Part shown: piece by piece, positions 44,147-51,251 of the stretch
Layout: each line of letters starts with the position of its first letter
Numbering within the stretch: position 1 is the stretch's first letter
Assembly (NCBI GenBank): GCA_024123955.1
Contig: CP099652.1
Location: 4,154,001 to 4,218,000, forward strand
DNA: 64,000 bases
Origin: Oxalobacteraceae bacterium OTU3CINTB1
GTDB taxonomy: Bacteria; Pseudomonadota; Gammaproteobacteria; Burkholderiales; Burkholderiaceae_D
Direction: 5' to 3'
Made by a program: the position numbers and the translations under genes
The notes under the pieces: model-generated
Seen by the model: only the letters and a program-made list of their open reading frames with translations
What the model was told of the DNA's origin: nothing
Database searches by the model: none

Positions 44147-45837
44147 CCCGTATCGCCACCCGTCCCTACCCTTACCGCGAATCCGAAATGCTGCGCCAGG
44201 GAGGCATCCACCCGGTGCTGGCGCGCCTGTACGCGGCGCGCGGCCTGACCGACATCAAGGATTTGTCGAGCGAACTGGCGGCGATGATTCCGCCTTCGGG
44301 CCTGCTGCACATCGGCGCCGCCGCCGTGTTCCTGGCCGACGCCATCGCCGCCGGCAAGCGCATGGTCATCGTGGCCGACTACGACTGCGACGGCGCCACC
44401 GCCTGCGCGGTCGCGCTGCGCGGCCTGCGCGCCATGGGCGCCAATATCGACTTCATCGTCCCCAACCGCTTCGAGTACGGCTACGGCCTGACGCCGGAGA
44501 TCGTGGAGCTGACGGCGCGCGAGAAGCAGCCCGACATCATCATCACCGTCGACAACGGCATCGCCAGCATCGACGGCGTGGCCGAGGCCAACCGGCGCGG
44601 CATCGAGGTGGTGGTCACCGACCACCACCTGCCGTCGGATACCCTGCCGGCCGCGCGCGTGATCGTCAACCCGAACCAGCCCGAATGCGGCTTCCCGAGC
44701 AAGCATATCGCCGGCGTCGGCGTGGTGTTCTACGTGCTGCTGGCGTTGCGCGCCGAATTCCGCAAGCGCGGCGCCTATGAGACGCAGCCGCAGCCCAAAT
44801 TGGACAACCTGCTCGACCTGGTGGCGCTGGGCACCGTCGCCGACGTGGTGCGGCTGGACCCGAACAACCGCATCCTGGTGGCGCAGGGGCTCAAGCGCAT
44901 GCGCGCCGGCCGCATGCACGCCGGCGTGGCCGCGCTGTTCCGCGTGGCCGGCCGCGAGCCGCGCACCGCCAGCCCGTTCGACCTCGGTTTCGCGCTCGGT
45001 CCGCGCCTGAACGCGGCCGGCCGGCTGGAAGACATGTCGCTCGGGATCGAATGCCTGATCACCGACGACGAGGGCCGCGCCTGGGAACTGGCGCAGCGGC
45101 TCAACGAGATCAACCTGAAACGGCGCGAGATCGAGGCCGAGATGCAGGACACGGCGCTGCTGCACCTCGATGCCTTCGAACCGGCCAACAGCAGCACCAT
45201 CTGCGTGTTCGACGCATCGTGGCACCAGGGTGTGATCGGCATCGTCGCCTCGCGGCTCAAGGAAAAGTTCTTCCGCCCGACGATCACCTTCGCGCCCGGG
45301 GCCGACGGCTGGATCAAGGGGTCCGGCCGCTCCATCCCCGGCTTCCACCTGCGCGACGCGCTCGACCTGGTCTACAAGAAGGCGCCCAGCCTGATCGACA
45401 AGTTCGGCGGCCACGCGATGGCGGCCGGGCTGACCCTGCGCGCCGACGCCTTCGACGCCTTCTCCGCCGCCTTCGAGGAGGTCGGCCAGGCGTGGCTGAG
45501 CAAGCAGCAACTGGAACGCATCGTCGAAACCGACGGTCCGCTGGAAGACGCCTACTACACCACCTCCTTCATCGACCTGATGGCCGGCCAGGTATGGGGC
45601 CAGGGCTTCGCACCGCCGGTGTTCTGCGACGAGTTCCGCGTGGTCAGCCAGCGCATATTAAAAGAGCGCCACCTCAAACTGCTGCTGGAAAAGAACGGCG
45701 CCCGCTACGACGCCATCTGGTTCGGCCATGTCGACTCGCTGGGCGAGCGGGCCAAAGTCGCCTTCCGTCTGGACGCCAATGAATACAACGGCGTAACAAA
45801 AGTACAACTCCTGGTGGAGCACGCCGAACCAGCCTGA
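44143..45837 (+). CDS. recJ: Single-stranded-DNA-specific exonuclease RecJ
   Basis: A 564-residue 5'-3' exonuclease acting in recombination and mismatch repair. DHH-family motifs are clear: VIVADYDCDGATACAVAL, TVDNGIASIDGVAEA, VVVTDHHLPSD (DHH at about residue 160), LVALGTVADVV, GPRLNAAGRLEDM and, in the DHHA1 domain, KGSGRSIPGFHLRDAL and KFGGHAMAAGLTLR. The C-terminal OB-fold part completes the normal length. ATG 44143 overlaps the previous stop. A longer frame to 43978 is out of frame with the neighbour and not used. Confidence 0.95.
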   Translation: MTRIATRPYPYRESEMLRQGGIHPVLARLYAARGLTDIKDLSSELAAMIPPSGLLHIGAAAVFLADAIAAGKRMVIVADYDCDGATACAVALRGLRAMGANIDFIVPNRFEYGYGLTPEIVELTAREKQPDIIITVDNGIASIDGVAEANRRGIEVVVTDHHLPSDTLPAARVIVNPNQPECGFPSKHIAGVGVVFYVLLALRAEFRKRGAYETQPQPKLDNLLDLVALGTVADVVRLDPNNRILVAQGLKRMRAGRMHAGVAALFRVAGREPRTASPFDLGFALGPRLNAAGRLEDMSLGIECLITDDEGRAWELAQRLNEINLKRREIEAEMQDTALLHLDAFEPANSSTICVFDASWHQGVIGIVASRLKEKFFRPTITFAPGADGWIKGSGRSIPGFHLRDALDLVYKKAPSLIDKFGGHAMAAGLTLRADAFDAFSAAFEEVGQAWLSKQQLERIVETDGPLEDAYYTTSFIDLMAGQVWGQGFAPPVFCDEFRVVSQRILKERHLKLLLEKNGARYDAIWFGHVDSLGERAKVAFRLDANEYNGVTKVQLLVEHAEPA

Positions 45838-45868
45838 GGCCCGGAGCGCGGCCAGATTCACTCCCCGA

Positions 45869-45903
45869 TTGCTATTCATCCGAAAAAGGAGTATAAGTAC
45901 TCC
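45869..45903 (+). promoter_or_regulatory. Promoter and operator of the RES/Xre module
   Basis: TTGCTA (45869-45874) and TATAAG (45892-45897) are spaced by 17 bases, a good sigma-70 arrangement. The perfect inverted repeat GGAGTA-TAAG-TACTCC (45888-45903) covers the -10 box. Autorepression by the antitoxin, or by the complex, at this palindrome is likely. The ribosome site GGAGG follows. Confidence 0.65.
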
Positions 45904-45918
45904 ATTACCGGAGGATCT

Positions 45919-46356
45919 ATGAATCTGACCTATGCTTACCCTCGCAGCCGCTTCGAGCCGACCGTCTTGGTGGACCTGAACGCCAAGGCCGAGCGCGAGC
46001 GGTTATCGAAGTCGGCCCTCAAGGGCTTTTTCAAGCTCGCCGCCACGTGGCACGTGCGCGACGAGGACGCCCGCCAGCTGCTGGGCGGGCTGTCGAGCAG
46101 CGCCCTGTACGAATGGAAAAAGAACCCGGAACGCACGCTGGAGGTGGACTGCATCACCCGCATCTCCTACCTGCTGGGCATCTACAAGGCGCTGCACATC
46201 ATCTACGGCGACAAGCTCGCCGACGAATGGGTCAACCTGCCCAACAACAACCAGATTTTTGAAGGCCGCACGCCGCTGGCGTACATGCTGGGCGGCGGCC
46301 TGCTGGCAATGCAAACCGTGCGTCAATTATTAGATGCGCGCCGCGGAGGACTGTAA
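45919..46356 (+). CDS. Xre/MbcA/ParS-type antitoxin (DUF2384)
   Basis: A 145-residue protein of the antitoxin family paired with RES toxins. The N-terminal helical part contains SKSALKGFFKLAATWHVRDE and LGGLSSSALYEWKKNP, a helix-turn-helix. The C-terminal toxin-binding domain shows the DUF2384 pattern NLPNNNQIFEGRTPLAYMLG. It binds and blocks the RES enzyme encoded next. Its stop touches the toxin GTG start directly (TAA then GTG), so the two are coupled. The palindrome over the promoter is the probable binding site. Confidence 0.85.
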   Translation: MNLTYAYPRSRFEPTVLVDLNAKAERERLSKSALKGFFKLAATWHVRDEDARQLLGGLSSSALYEWKKNPERTLEVDCITRISYLLGIYKALHIIYGDKLADEWVNLPNNNQIFEGRTPLAYMLGGGLLAMQTVRQLLDARRGGL

Positions 46357-47046
46357 GTGCCGGTCAGCCTGATTCCACCCCTTACCACGCTGCGCCAGTT
46401 CGACACTTGCCGTTTGCTGCCATCCCGGTTCGCCGACCTGGAGGATTCCGTGCTGTCGCCGCTGGCCGACAGCGACGACATGCTGCGCGACCTGTTCGAC
46501 CTTGACAACGCCACCAACGCGCGCCTGCGCACGCAAAACGGCGGCTCTACCGGCATCAACGTCGATGAACTGGTGTTCGGGGTGCCGAACTTCCGCATCG
46601 TAAATGCCGCCTTCACCTACGCGCATCCGCAAGGCAGCCGCTTCAACGACGGCCGGCGCGGCGCCTGGTACTGCGCCTTCGACGTGGAGACCGCGCTGGC
46701 GGAAATCAGCTTTCACAAGGCGGTGGAATACGCTGAAATCAACCGCTTCGACGACAGCGTGCAGTATCAATGCATGCTGGCCGACTTCACCGCCACCTTC
46801 CACGACCTGCGCAACCAGCCGCGCTACGAAGGCTGCCTGTCGCCGGAGAGCTACATCGAATCGCAGACACTGGCCGAACGCCTGCTCGACGGCGGCTCGC
46901 TCGGCATCATCTACCCCAGCGTGAGGCGTCCGAGCGGCACCAACCTGGCCTGCTTCCGTCCCGCGCTGGTGGGCAACGTGCGCAAAGGCGCCGCCTATCG
47001 CCTGACCTGGCAAGGCAGCCCGGAACCGACCATCGACATTATCTGA
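46357..47046 (+). CDS. RES-domain toxin
   Basis: A 229-residue protein with the RES fold, seen in GSRFNDGRRGAWYCAFDVET, where Arg and Tyr bind the substrate, then ALAEISFHKAVE (Glu) and VRRPSGTNLACFRP (Ser). RES toxins of this type destroy NAD+, by phosphorolysis or hydrolysis, and so arrest the cell until the antitoxin recovers. The GTG start follows the antitoxin stop without a gap and GCGGAGG lies just before. The active-site pattern looks complete. Confidence 0.85.
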   Translation: MPVSLIPPLTTLRQFDTCRLLPSRFADLEDSVLSPLADSDDMLRDLFDLDNATNARLRTQNGGSTGINVDELVFGVPNFRIVNAAFTYAHPQGSRFNDGRRGAWYCAFDVETALAEISFHKAVEYAEINRFDDSVQYQCMLADFTATFHDLRNQPRYEGCLSPESYIESQTLAERLLDGGSLGIIYPSVRRPSGTNLACFRPALVGNVRKGAAYRLTWQGSPEPTIDII

Positions 47047-47057
47047 TCATTTTTACC

Positions 47058-47387
47058 ATGCAAACCAAACCTGAAAACGACACTGAACTGCGCCTCAAAG
47101 TCAACCGCGAGACCGCCCGCCTGCCGTGGACCGAACTGCTCAAGCATTTCGCCGCCGGCAACGTGGTGTGGGTGGCCAACTCGCTCGACCTGGTCGATGT
47201 CGCCGTGCGCATCTCGCACGACGACAAGGCCAACATCAGCCAATGGATGAACGCCGGCCTGCTCGCGCGCGTCAGCGACGAGCAGGCGCAGGGCTGGCTG
47301 GAAGCCAACGCCGCCCTGTGGGCGGTCGTCGTCAGCCCGTTCATCCTCGTGCAGCAGGAAAAAGCGGTTCCAGCCAGCGTGCACTGA
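47058..47387 (+). CDS. DUF2288 protein
   Basis: A 109-residue soluble protein: KVNRETARLPWTELLKHFAA, GNVVWVANSLDLVDVAVRIS and EANAALWAVVVSPFILVQQE are typical of DUF2288, a family of unknown function common in Betaproteobacteria and cyanobacteria. It starts 11 bases after the toxin. It is usually a solitary gene, so the link with the toxin-antitoxin pair may be accidental. Confidence 0.8.
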   Translation: MQTKPENDTELRLKVNRETARLPWTELLKHFAAGNVVWVANSLDLVDVAVRISHDDKANISQWMNAGLLARVSDEQAQGWLEANAALWAVVVSPFILVQQEKAVPASVH

Positions 47388-47392
47388 ACTAC

Positions 47393-49279
47393 TTAGAACT
47401 TGAAGCTGCCCGCGTCCAGGGTCAGCGAGCCACCGCACGCCGGCGTCGTCGCCTCACGATTGCCGGTAGCGGTGGACTGGTTACTCTCCCACACGGTGCT
47501 CACGCCGTACTTCATGAACTTGTACTGGATCGCGGTCGCCGGTGGCAGCTGGAAGGTGCGCGACCACGGCACGTTGGCGCCACTGCCTTCAATCGCCAGC
47601 TGGTTGCTGGCGCCCTGCACCCAATTACCCAGTTCCGCGCGGTTGCCGACCACATAAACGTTCTGGCCCACCACAGTGTTGGCGTTCGCCACGCGGAAGG
47701 TGACCGGCACCGTGGTGCAAGCGCCACCTCCACCGCCTCCACCGCCGCCACCCACCTTCTGGTTGATATGCAGCGCCACCGCCGGTACTGTCGAACCGCC
47801 ATTGCCAGGAATACTCACGCTGATCACGCCATTGCTGCCGACGGTCACGCTGTCGCTGGTGCAGGCGGTGCCCGCCGCGTTCAGCTGTCCATGCACGACG
47901 TTGCAGTAAGTCCCCGCCGGCAGCTGCGTCTGCAGCGACGCGTTCCAGGCCGCGCTATCGTTATTGATGGCGACGTAGCCTTTGGCGCCACGGCCGAAGG
48001 CGATCTGGTTGCCGGTGCCGTTGGTGAAGTTGTCGACACCCTGGCCGGACGTCACCGCGCGGAAGGCGACCATGTTCGAGATATCGCTCCAGCGATGGAT
48101 GAAGTCCCACTGCTGGTTGATCAGCGGCGCGCCGCTGGCGTCGAACGGGCTGGCGCTCGGCGGCCCCTGATCGTAGCTGGTGAAGCGGAAGCCCGAATGC
48201 AGCTGCGCCGCGCCGTACGGCCACGCGAGCATGAAGATGTTGGCCAGGTCGTAGCGTTTGGTGCCCTGCGTGTCGTTGGGCGATCCGGAGACGTAATTGC
48301 TGGCCACCAGGGAGCTGTTGTTACGCTCCGTGTCCCAGTTGTTGACGAAGACCGTCGCCTTCTCGCTCGGGATGAAACCCCAGGTCCCGCCCCAATTGCC
48401 CGGCGTTCCCATGATGGTGCGGATCTGCGACAGGTTGACGCCATTCTCGTTGCGGAACACGGCCTTGATCGCATAGGTGTACTGGAACTCGTTCAGCGTA
48501 CCGCCCGCGAAGTAGCTCGATCTCACCACGTTGCTGTCCGGGATAACCTCCTGCGTCACCCACAGCGGCTCACCCGACGTGGTGGTCTGTGTCACGCCGC
48601 TCATGATGGCCTGGATATCGGACGGCTGCATATGCTTGGCCGCGTCGAAGCGCAAACCGTCCACGCCCATGGAGACCAGTTTGTTCAGATAGGTTTTCAC
48701 CTGGCCTTGCACGTATGCGCCCTCCGTCTTCAGATCCGGCAGGCCGCTCAGGCGGCAAAACATCACATTGTTGCGATTACCCGGCGAGCCGTAGTCGCCG
48801 CCGGCGATATCGCAGGCCGGATGGAAGTCGCTGCCGCTGAAGAAGGGATACGTCAGCGACGTCGAATTCCAGGTCGAACCGTCGGTCGCGGTGCCGGCGC
48901 CCGCCGCCACATGGTTCACCACCACGTCCGCGTAGATGCGCACCTTGGCCGCATGGCAGGTGTTGACCATGGCCTGGAACTCGGCCTCCGTGCCCATATT
49001 ACTTTTGAGCGAATTGAAGTTGACCGGCTGGTAGACGTCCCACCACGTCCCCAGGCTGGCCGCCGCCGTCGGGGGCGACACCTGCACCGCGCCGTAACCC
49101 TGTGGGCCCAGCCAGTTGGTGCACTCCTTGGCGATGTCGTTCCACTTCCAGCGGAACATCTGCACCGAGGTATCGGGCGCGTTGAGCGCGGCATGCGCCG
49201 GAATCGCCATTAGGCCGCTCAACAAGCCCGCCGCGCAAAGGGATTTCATCAGGCTGCGTTGTGTCGAATTGATCATCAT
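47393..49279 (-). CDS. Secreted alpha-amylase (GH13) with CBM20
   Basis: A 628-residue enzyme. After a signal peptide (LLSGLMAIPAHA) the GH13 barrel shows QVSPPTAAASLGTWWDVYQP, IYADVVVNHVA, GLRFDAAKHM (nucleophile Asp) and WVTQEVI (acid Glu). Region IV reads FVNNWDTERN, where NHD would be usual, so the conserved His appears replaced by Trp while the Asp is kept. A run of ten Gly links to a C-terminal starch-binding domain (VTFRVANANTVVGQNVYVVG, LPPATAIQYKFMKYG) of the CBM20 type. It hydrolyses internal alpha-1,4 bonds of starch. It is divergent from the arabinanase gene, with TGTAG/CTACA palindromes between. Confidence 0.88.
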   Translation of the reverse strand: MMINSTQRSLMKSLCAAGLLSGLMAIPAHAALNAPDTSVQMFRWKWNDIAKECTNWLGPQGYGAVQVSPPTAAASLGTWWDVYQPVNFNSLKSNMGTEAEFQAMVNTCHAAKVRIYADVVVNHVAAGAGTATDGSTWNSTSLTYPFFSGSDFHPACDIAGGDYGSPGNRNNVMFCRLSGLPDLKTEGAYVQGQVKTYLNKLVSMGVDGLRFDAAKHMQPSDIQAIMSGVTQTTTSGEPLWVTQEVIPDSNVVRSSYFAGGTLNEFQYTYAIKAVFRNENGVNLSQIRTIMGTPGNWGGTWGFIPSEKATVFVNNWDTERNNSSLVASNYVSGSPNDTQGTKRYDLANIFMLAWPYGAAQLHSGFRFTSYDQGPPSASPFDASGAPLINQQWDFIHRWSDISNMVAFRAVTSGQGVDNFTNGTGNQIAFGRGAKGYVAINNDSAAWNASLQTQLPAGTYCNVVHGQLNAAGTACTSDSVTVGSNGVISVSIPGNGGSTVPAVALHINQKVGGGGGGGGGGACTTVPVTFRVANANTVVGQNVYVVGNRAELGNWVQGASNQLAIEGSGANVPWSRTFQLPPATAIQYKFMKYGVSTVWESNQSTATGNREATTPACGGSLTLDAGSFKF

Positions 49280-49325
49280 GTGTCCTTATCGTTATGTTTA
49301 GGGAAATACTGTCTCCCGCACAAAA

Positions 49326-49340
49326 TGTAGCAGAACTACA
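49326..49340. promoter_or_regulatory. TGTAG-N5-CTACA palindrome (candidate operator)
   Basis: TGTAGCAGAACTACA is a perfect inverted repeat with a five-base spacer, 47-61 bases upstream of the amylase start. TGTAG/CTACA-type sites are used by LacI-family regulators of carbohydrate genes. The assignment is by form only. Confidence 0.5.
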
Positions 49341-49397
49341 GTAAACATCAACTGGAATTTGAAAAATTTTCTCCTATATCACCCGTGCATATGTAAG

Positions 49398-49423
49398 GCG
49401 ACTACATACACATATGTAGTCGC
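49398..49423. promoter_or_regulatory. Perfect 10-base inverted repeat (candidate operator)
   Basis: GCGACTACAT (49398-49407) and ATGTAGTCGC (49414-49423) are exact inverted copies around ACACAT. The core again reads CTACAT/ATGTAG. The site lies 119-144 bases before the amylase start and 105-130 bases before the arabinanase start. Confidence 0.55.
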
Positions 49424-49527
49424 GATACAGATCGGAATATCAGCTGCGCGAAAAAAGTCATTAGACGGGCGCTACGGAGTGGCACAGCATGGGGTGGCAG
49501 TACACACCTATAAAAACGGAGACAAAC

Positions 49528-50460
49528 ATGAGTAAATTCACGCACCTGAAAAGGTGGGCGGCGGTCGGCTGCCTCGCGCTAGCCTCGTCCTTCAACGCCG
49601 GCGCCACCACATGGACGTTAACCGGCTCGGTCGTCACGCACGACCCAAGCATCTACAAGGAAGGCAATACCTGGTGGATCACGGAGACCAGCGACACCGG
49701 CATCGGCGTCAAATACTCGCCGGACGGTCGCGCGTGGACGCAGGGCGGCAGCATCTTCGGCGGCGGCCTGTCGTGGTGGGGCCAATACAACGGCAACTCC
49801 AAAACCGTGTGGGCGCCGGACATCCATGTCTGGAACGGCAAGGCGATCCTGTACTACGCGGTGTCCACGTTCGGCAACCAGAAATCGGCGATCGGCCTTG
49901 CCACGGCCAGCAGCATCGCCCAGGGTAACTGGGTGGACAAGGGTGTCGTCATCACGTCGGCGCCGGGCGACAATTTCAACGCCATCGATCCCAACTTCGT
50001 GGTCGACAAATCGGGGCAACCCTGGCTCAGCTACGGCTCCTTCTGGGACGGGATCTTCCTGACGCGGGTCGACGCCAGCACGCTCAAACCTATCGGCACC
50101 AAATACCGCCTGGCCGACGATGCGATCGGCATCGAAAACCCCTTCATCATCGCCAACGGCTCGTACTACTACCTGTTCGTCTCCAAGGGCACCTGCTGCG
50201 CGAAGGCCGCGAGTACTTACCACATCTCCTACGGCCGCTCCACCAGCATCACCGGGCCTTACCTGGACAAGAACGGGGTCGACATGCGCAACGGCGGCGG
50301 CACCGTGCTCGATTCGGGTGGCGCGCGCTTCATCGCACCGGGCGGCGAATCGATCAGCAACGGCGCGATGGTGCGCCACCGTCTCGACAGCCAGAACAAC
50401 TACAACGGCGTGCTGTTCATCAGCGACCTGTTCTTCACCAACGGCTGGCCGACTTTCTGA
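49528..50460 (+). CDS. Secreted GH43 arabinan endo-1,5-alpha-L-arabinosidase
   Basis: A 310-residue five-bladed beta-propeller glycosidase. After a signal peptide (AVGCLALASSFNAGA) the three catalytic acids are recognisable: Asp in VVTHDPSIYKEG, Asp in NAIDPNFVVDKSGQPWLSYG and Glu in GIENPFIIANGSYYYLFVS. WAPDIHVWNGKAILYYAVST is typical of the family. The usual GPGH near the C terminus is replaced by APGGES. It degrades arabinan side chains of pectin. ATG 49528 follows ACGGAGAC, and the upstream frame to 49489 has no support. Its stop overlaps the next start. Confidence 0.85.
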   Translation: MSKFTHLKRWAAVGCLALASSFNAGATTWTLTGSVVTHDPSIYKEGNTWWITETSDTGIGVKYSPDGRAWTQGGSIFGGGLSWWGQYNGNSKTVWAPDIHVWNGKAILYYAVSTFGNQKSAIGLATASSIAQGNWVDKGVVITSAPGDNFNAIDPNFVVDKSGQPWLSYGSFWDGIFLTRVDASTLKPIGTKYRLADDAIGIENPFIIANGSYYYLFVSKGTCCAKAASTYHISYGRSTSITGPYLDKNGVDMRNGGGTVLDSGGARFIAPGGESISNGAMVRHRLDSQNNYNGVLFISDLFFTNGWPTF

Positions 50461-51164
50461 TGACGTACCAGGAGGAGAAACGGCGCTGGCCGGTGATGCT
50501 GTCGGCTGTCGTCGGCGGAATACTCGGCGCGTCGGCGCTGCTGTGGGCGAGGTGGCCGGGCGACGAACCGGCTGCCGCGCCCACACCTCCGCCGGCGATG
50601 GCGGCGCCAGCGACAGCGGGCGCCGCGCCGCCTCGCGCTACGTTGCCGCTCCGCGAACCCGACGTTCTATCCTCGGATATCGCGTTGACCGACAATCAGG
50701 AGCTGATCGCCGACAGCGCGCTGCGCAAGGTGATGGATTCCTACTTGTTGGGAGGCGGCGACCAGGGACGTCTACAGGCACTGCTGGACTATCTGAATCG
50801 CTACCTGCCCGCCAGCGCGGCGCGCGAGGCCGGACAGCTTGCAAACAGCTACAACGCATATTTGAGCGCGCACGACCAACTGCTGGCGGCGCAAAATTTC
50901 GGCGCCACACCCGACCTCAATCGGCTGATCGGCTGGCAGCGGCAGCGGGAGCAGTTGCGCAACCGCATGTTGGGCGAAAAAGTCACGCTCGAATGGTTCG
51001 GCAACGAAGAAGCCTACCTCACGCAGGCGCTGGAAGAACTGGGCCAGCGCCGCGACGGCACCGCGCCGCCCCCAAACAGCGCAGACGAAGACAAGATGAA
51101 GCACGACCAGCATATGCGGCAAGTGCTACGGGACGCGATCATCGCGCTACGGCCAATGGGATAA
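50460..51164 (+). CDS. Lipase-chaperone-like membrane-anchored protein
   Basis: A 234-residue protein with an N-terminal membrane anchor (PVMLSAVVGGILGASALLWA), a Pro/Ala-rich stretch (about residues 38-58) and a helical domain. The part ELIADSALRKVMDSYLLGGG, ALLDYLNRYLPASAAREAGQ and NAYLSAHDQLLAA resembles the lipase-specific foldase (LifO) N-domain. Its RxxFDYF motif is degenerate here (RKVMDSYLL), and the protein is shorter than the usual 340 residues. It may be a divergent foldase or a relative with another role. ATG overlaps the arabinanase stop by one base. No typical lipase gene is next to it. The nearest lipolytic-type enzyme is the hydrolase at 51252. Confidence 0.55.
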   Translation: MTYQEEKRRWPVMLSAVVGGILGASALLWARWPGDEPAAAPTPPPAMAAPATAGAAPPRATLPLREPDVLSSDIALTDNQELIADSALRKVMDSYLLGGGDQGRLQALLDYLNRYLPASAAREAGQLANSYNAYLSAHDQLLAAQNFGATPDLNRLIGWQRQREQLRNRMLGEKVTLEWFGNEEAYLTQALEELGQRRDGTAPPPNSADEDKMKHDQHMRQVLRDAIIALRPMG

Positions 51165-51178
51165 AAAAAACAACGGAC

Positions 51179-51216
51179 ACACGTAGGGCGGATTAGGCGG
51201 AACGCCGTAATCCGCC
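51179..51216. repeat. GGCGGATTA hairpin repeat, second copy
   Basis: These 38 bases are the exact reverse complement of 12043-12080. They form a GGCGGATTA / TAATCCGCC hairpin with an inner GGCG-GAA-CGCC stem. The repeat lies between convergent genes, like the first copy. A further ATCCGCC follows at 51225-51231. Confidence 0.8.
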
Positions 51217-51251
51217 AATGCGTGATCCGCCAACGACACACGCAATACAGC

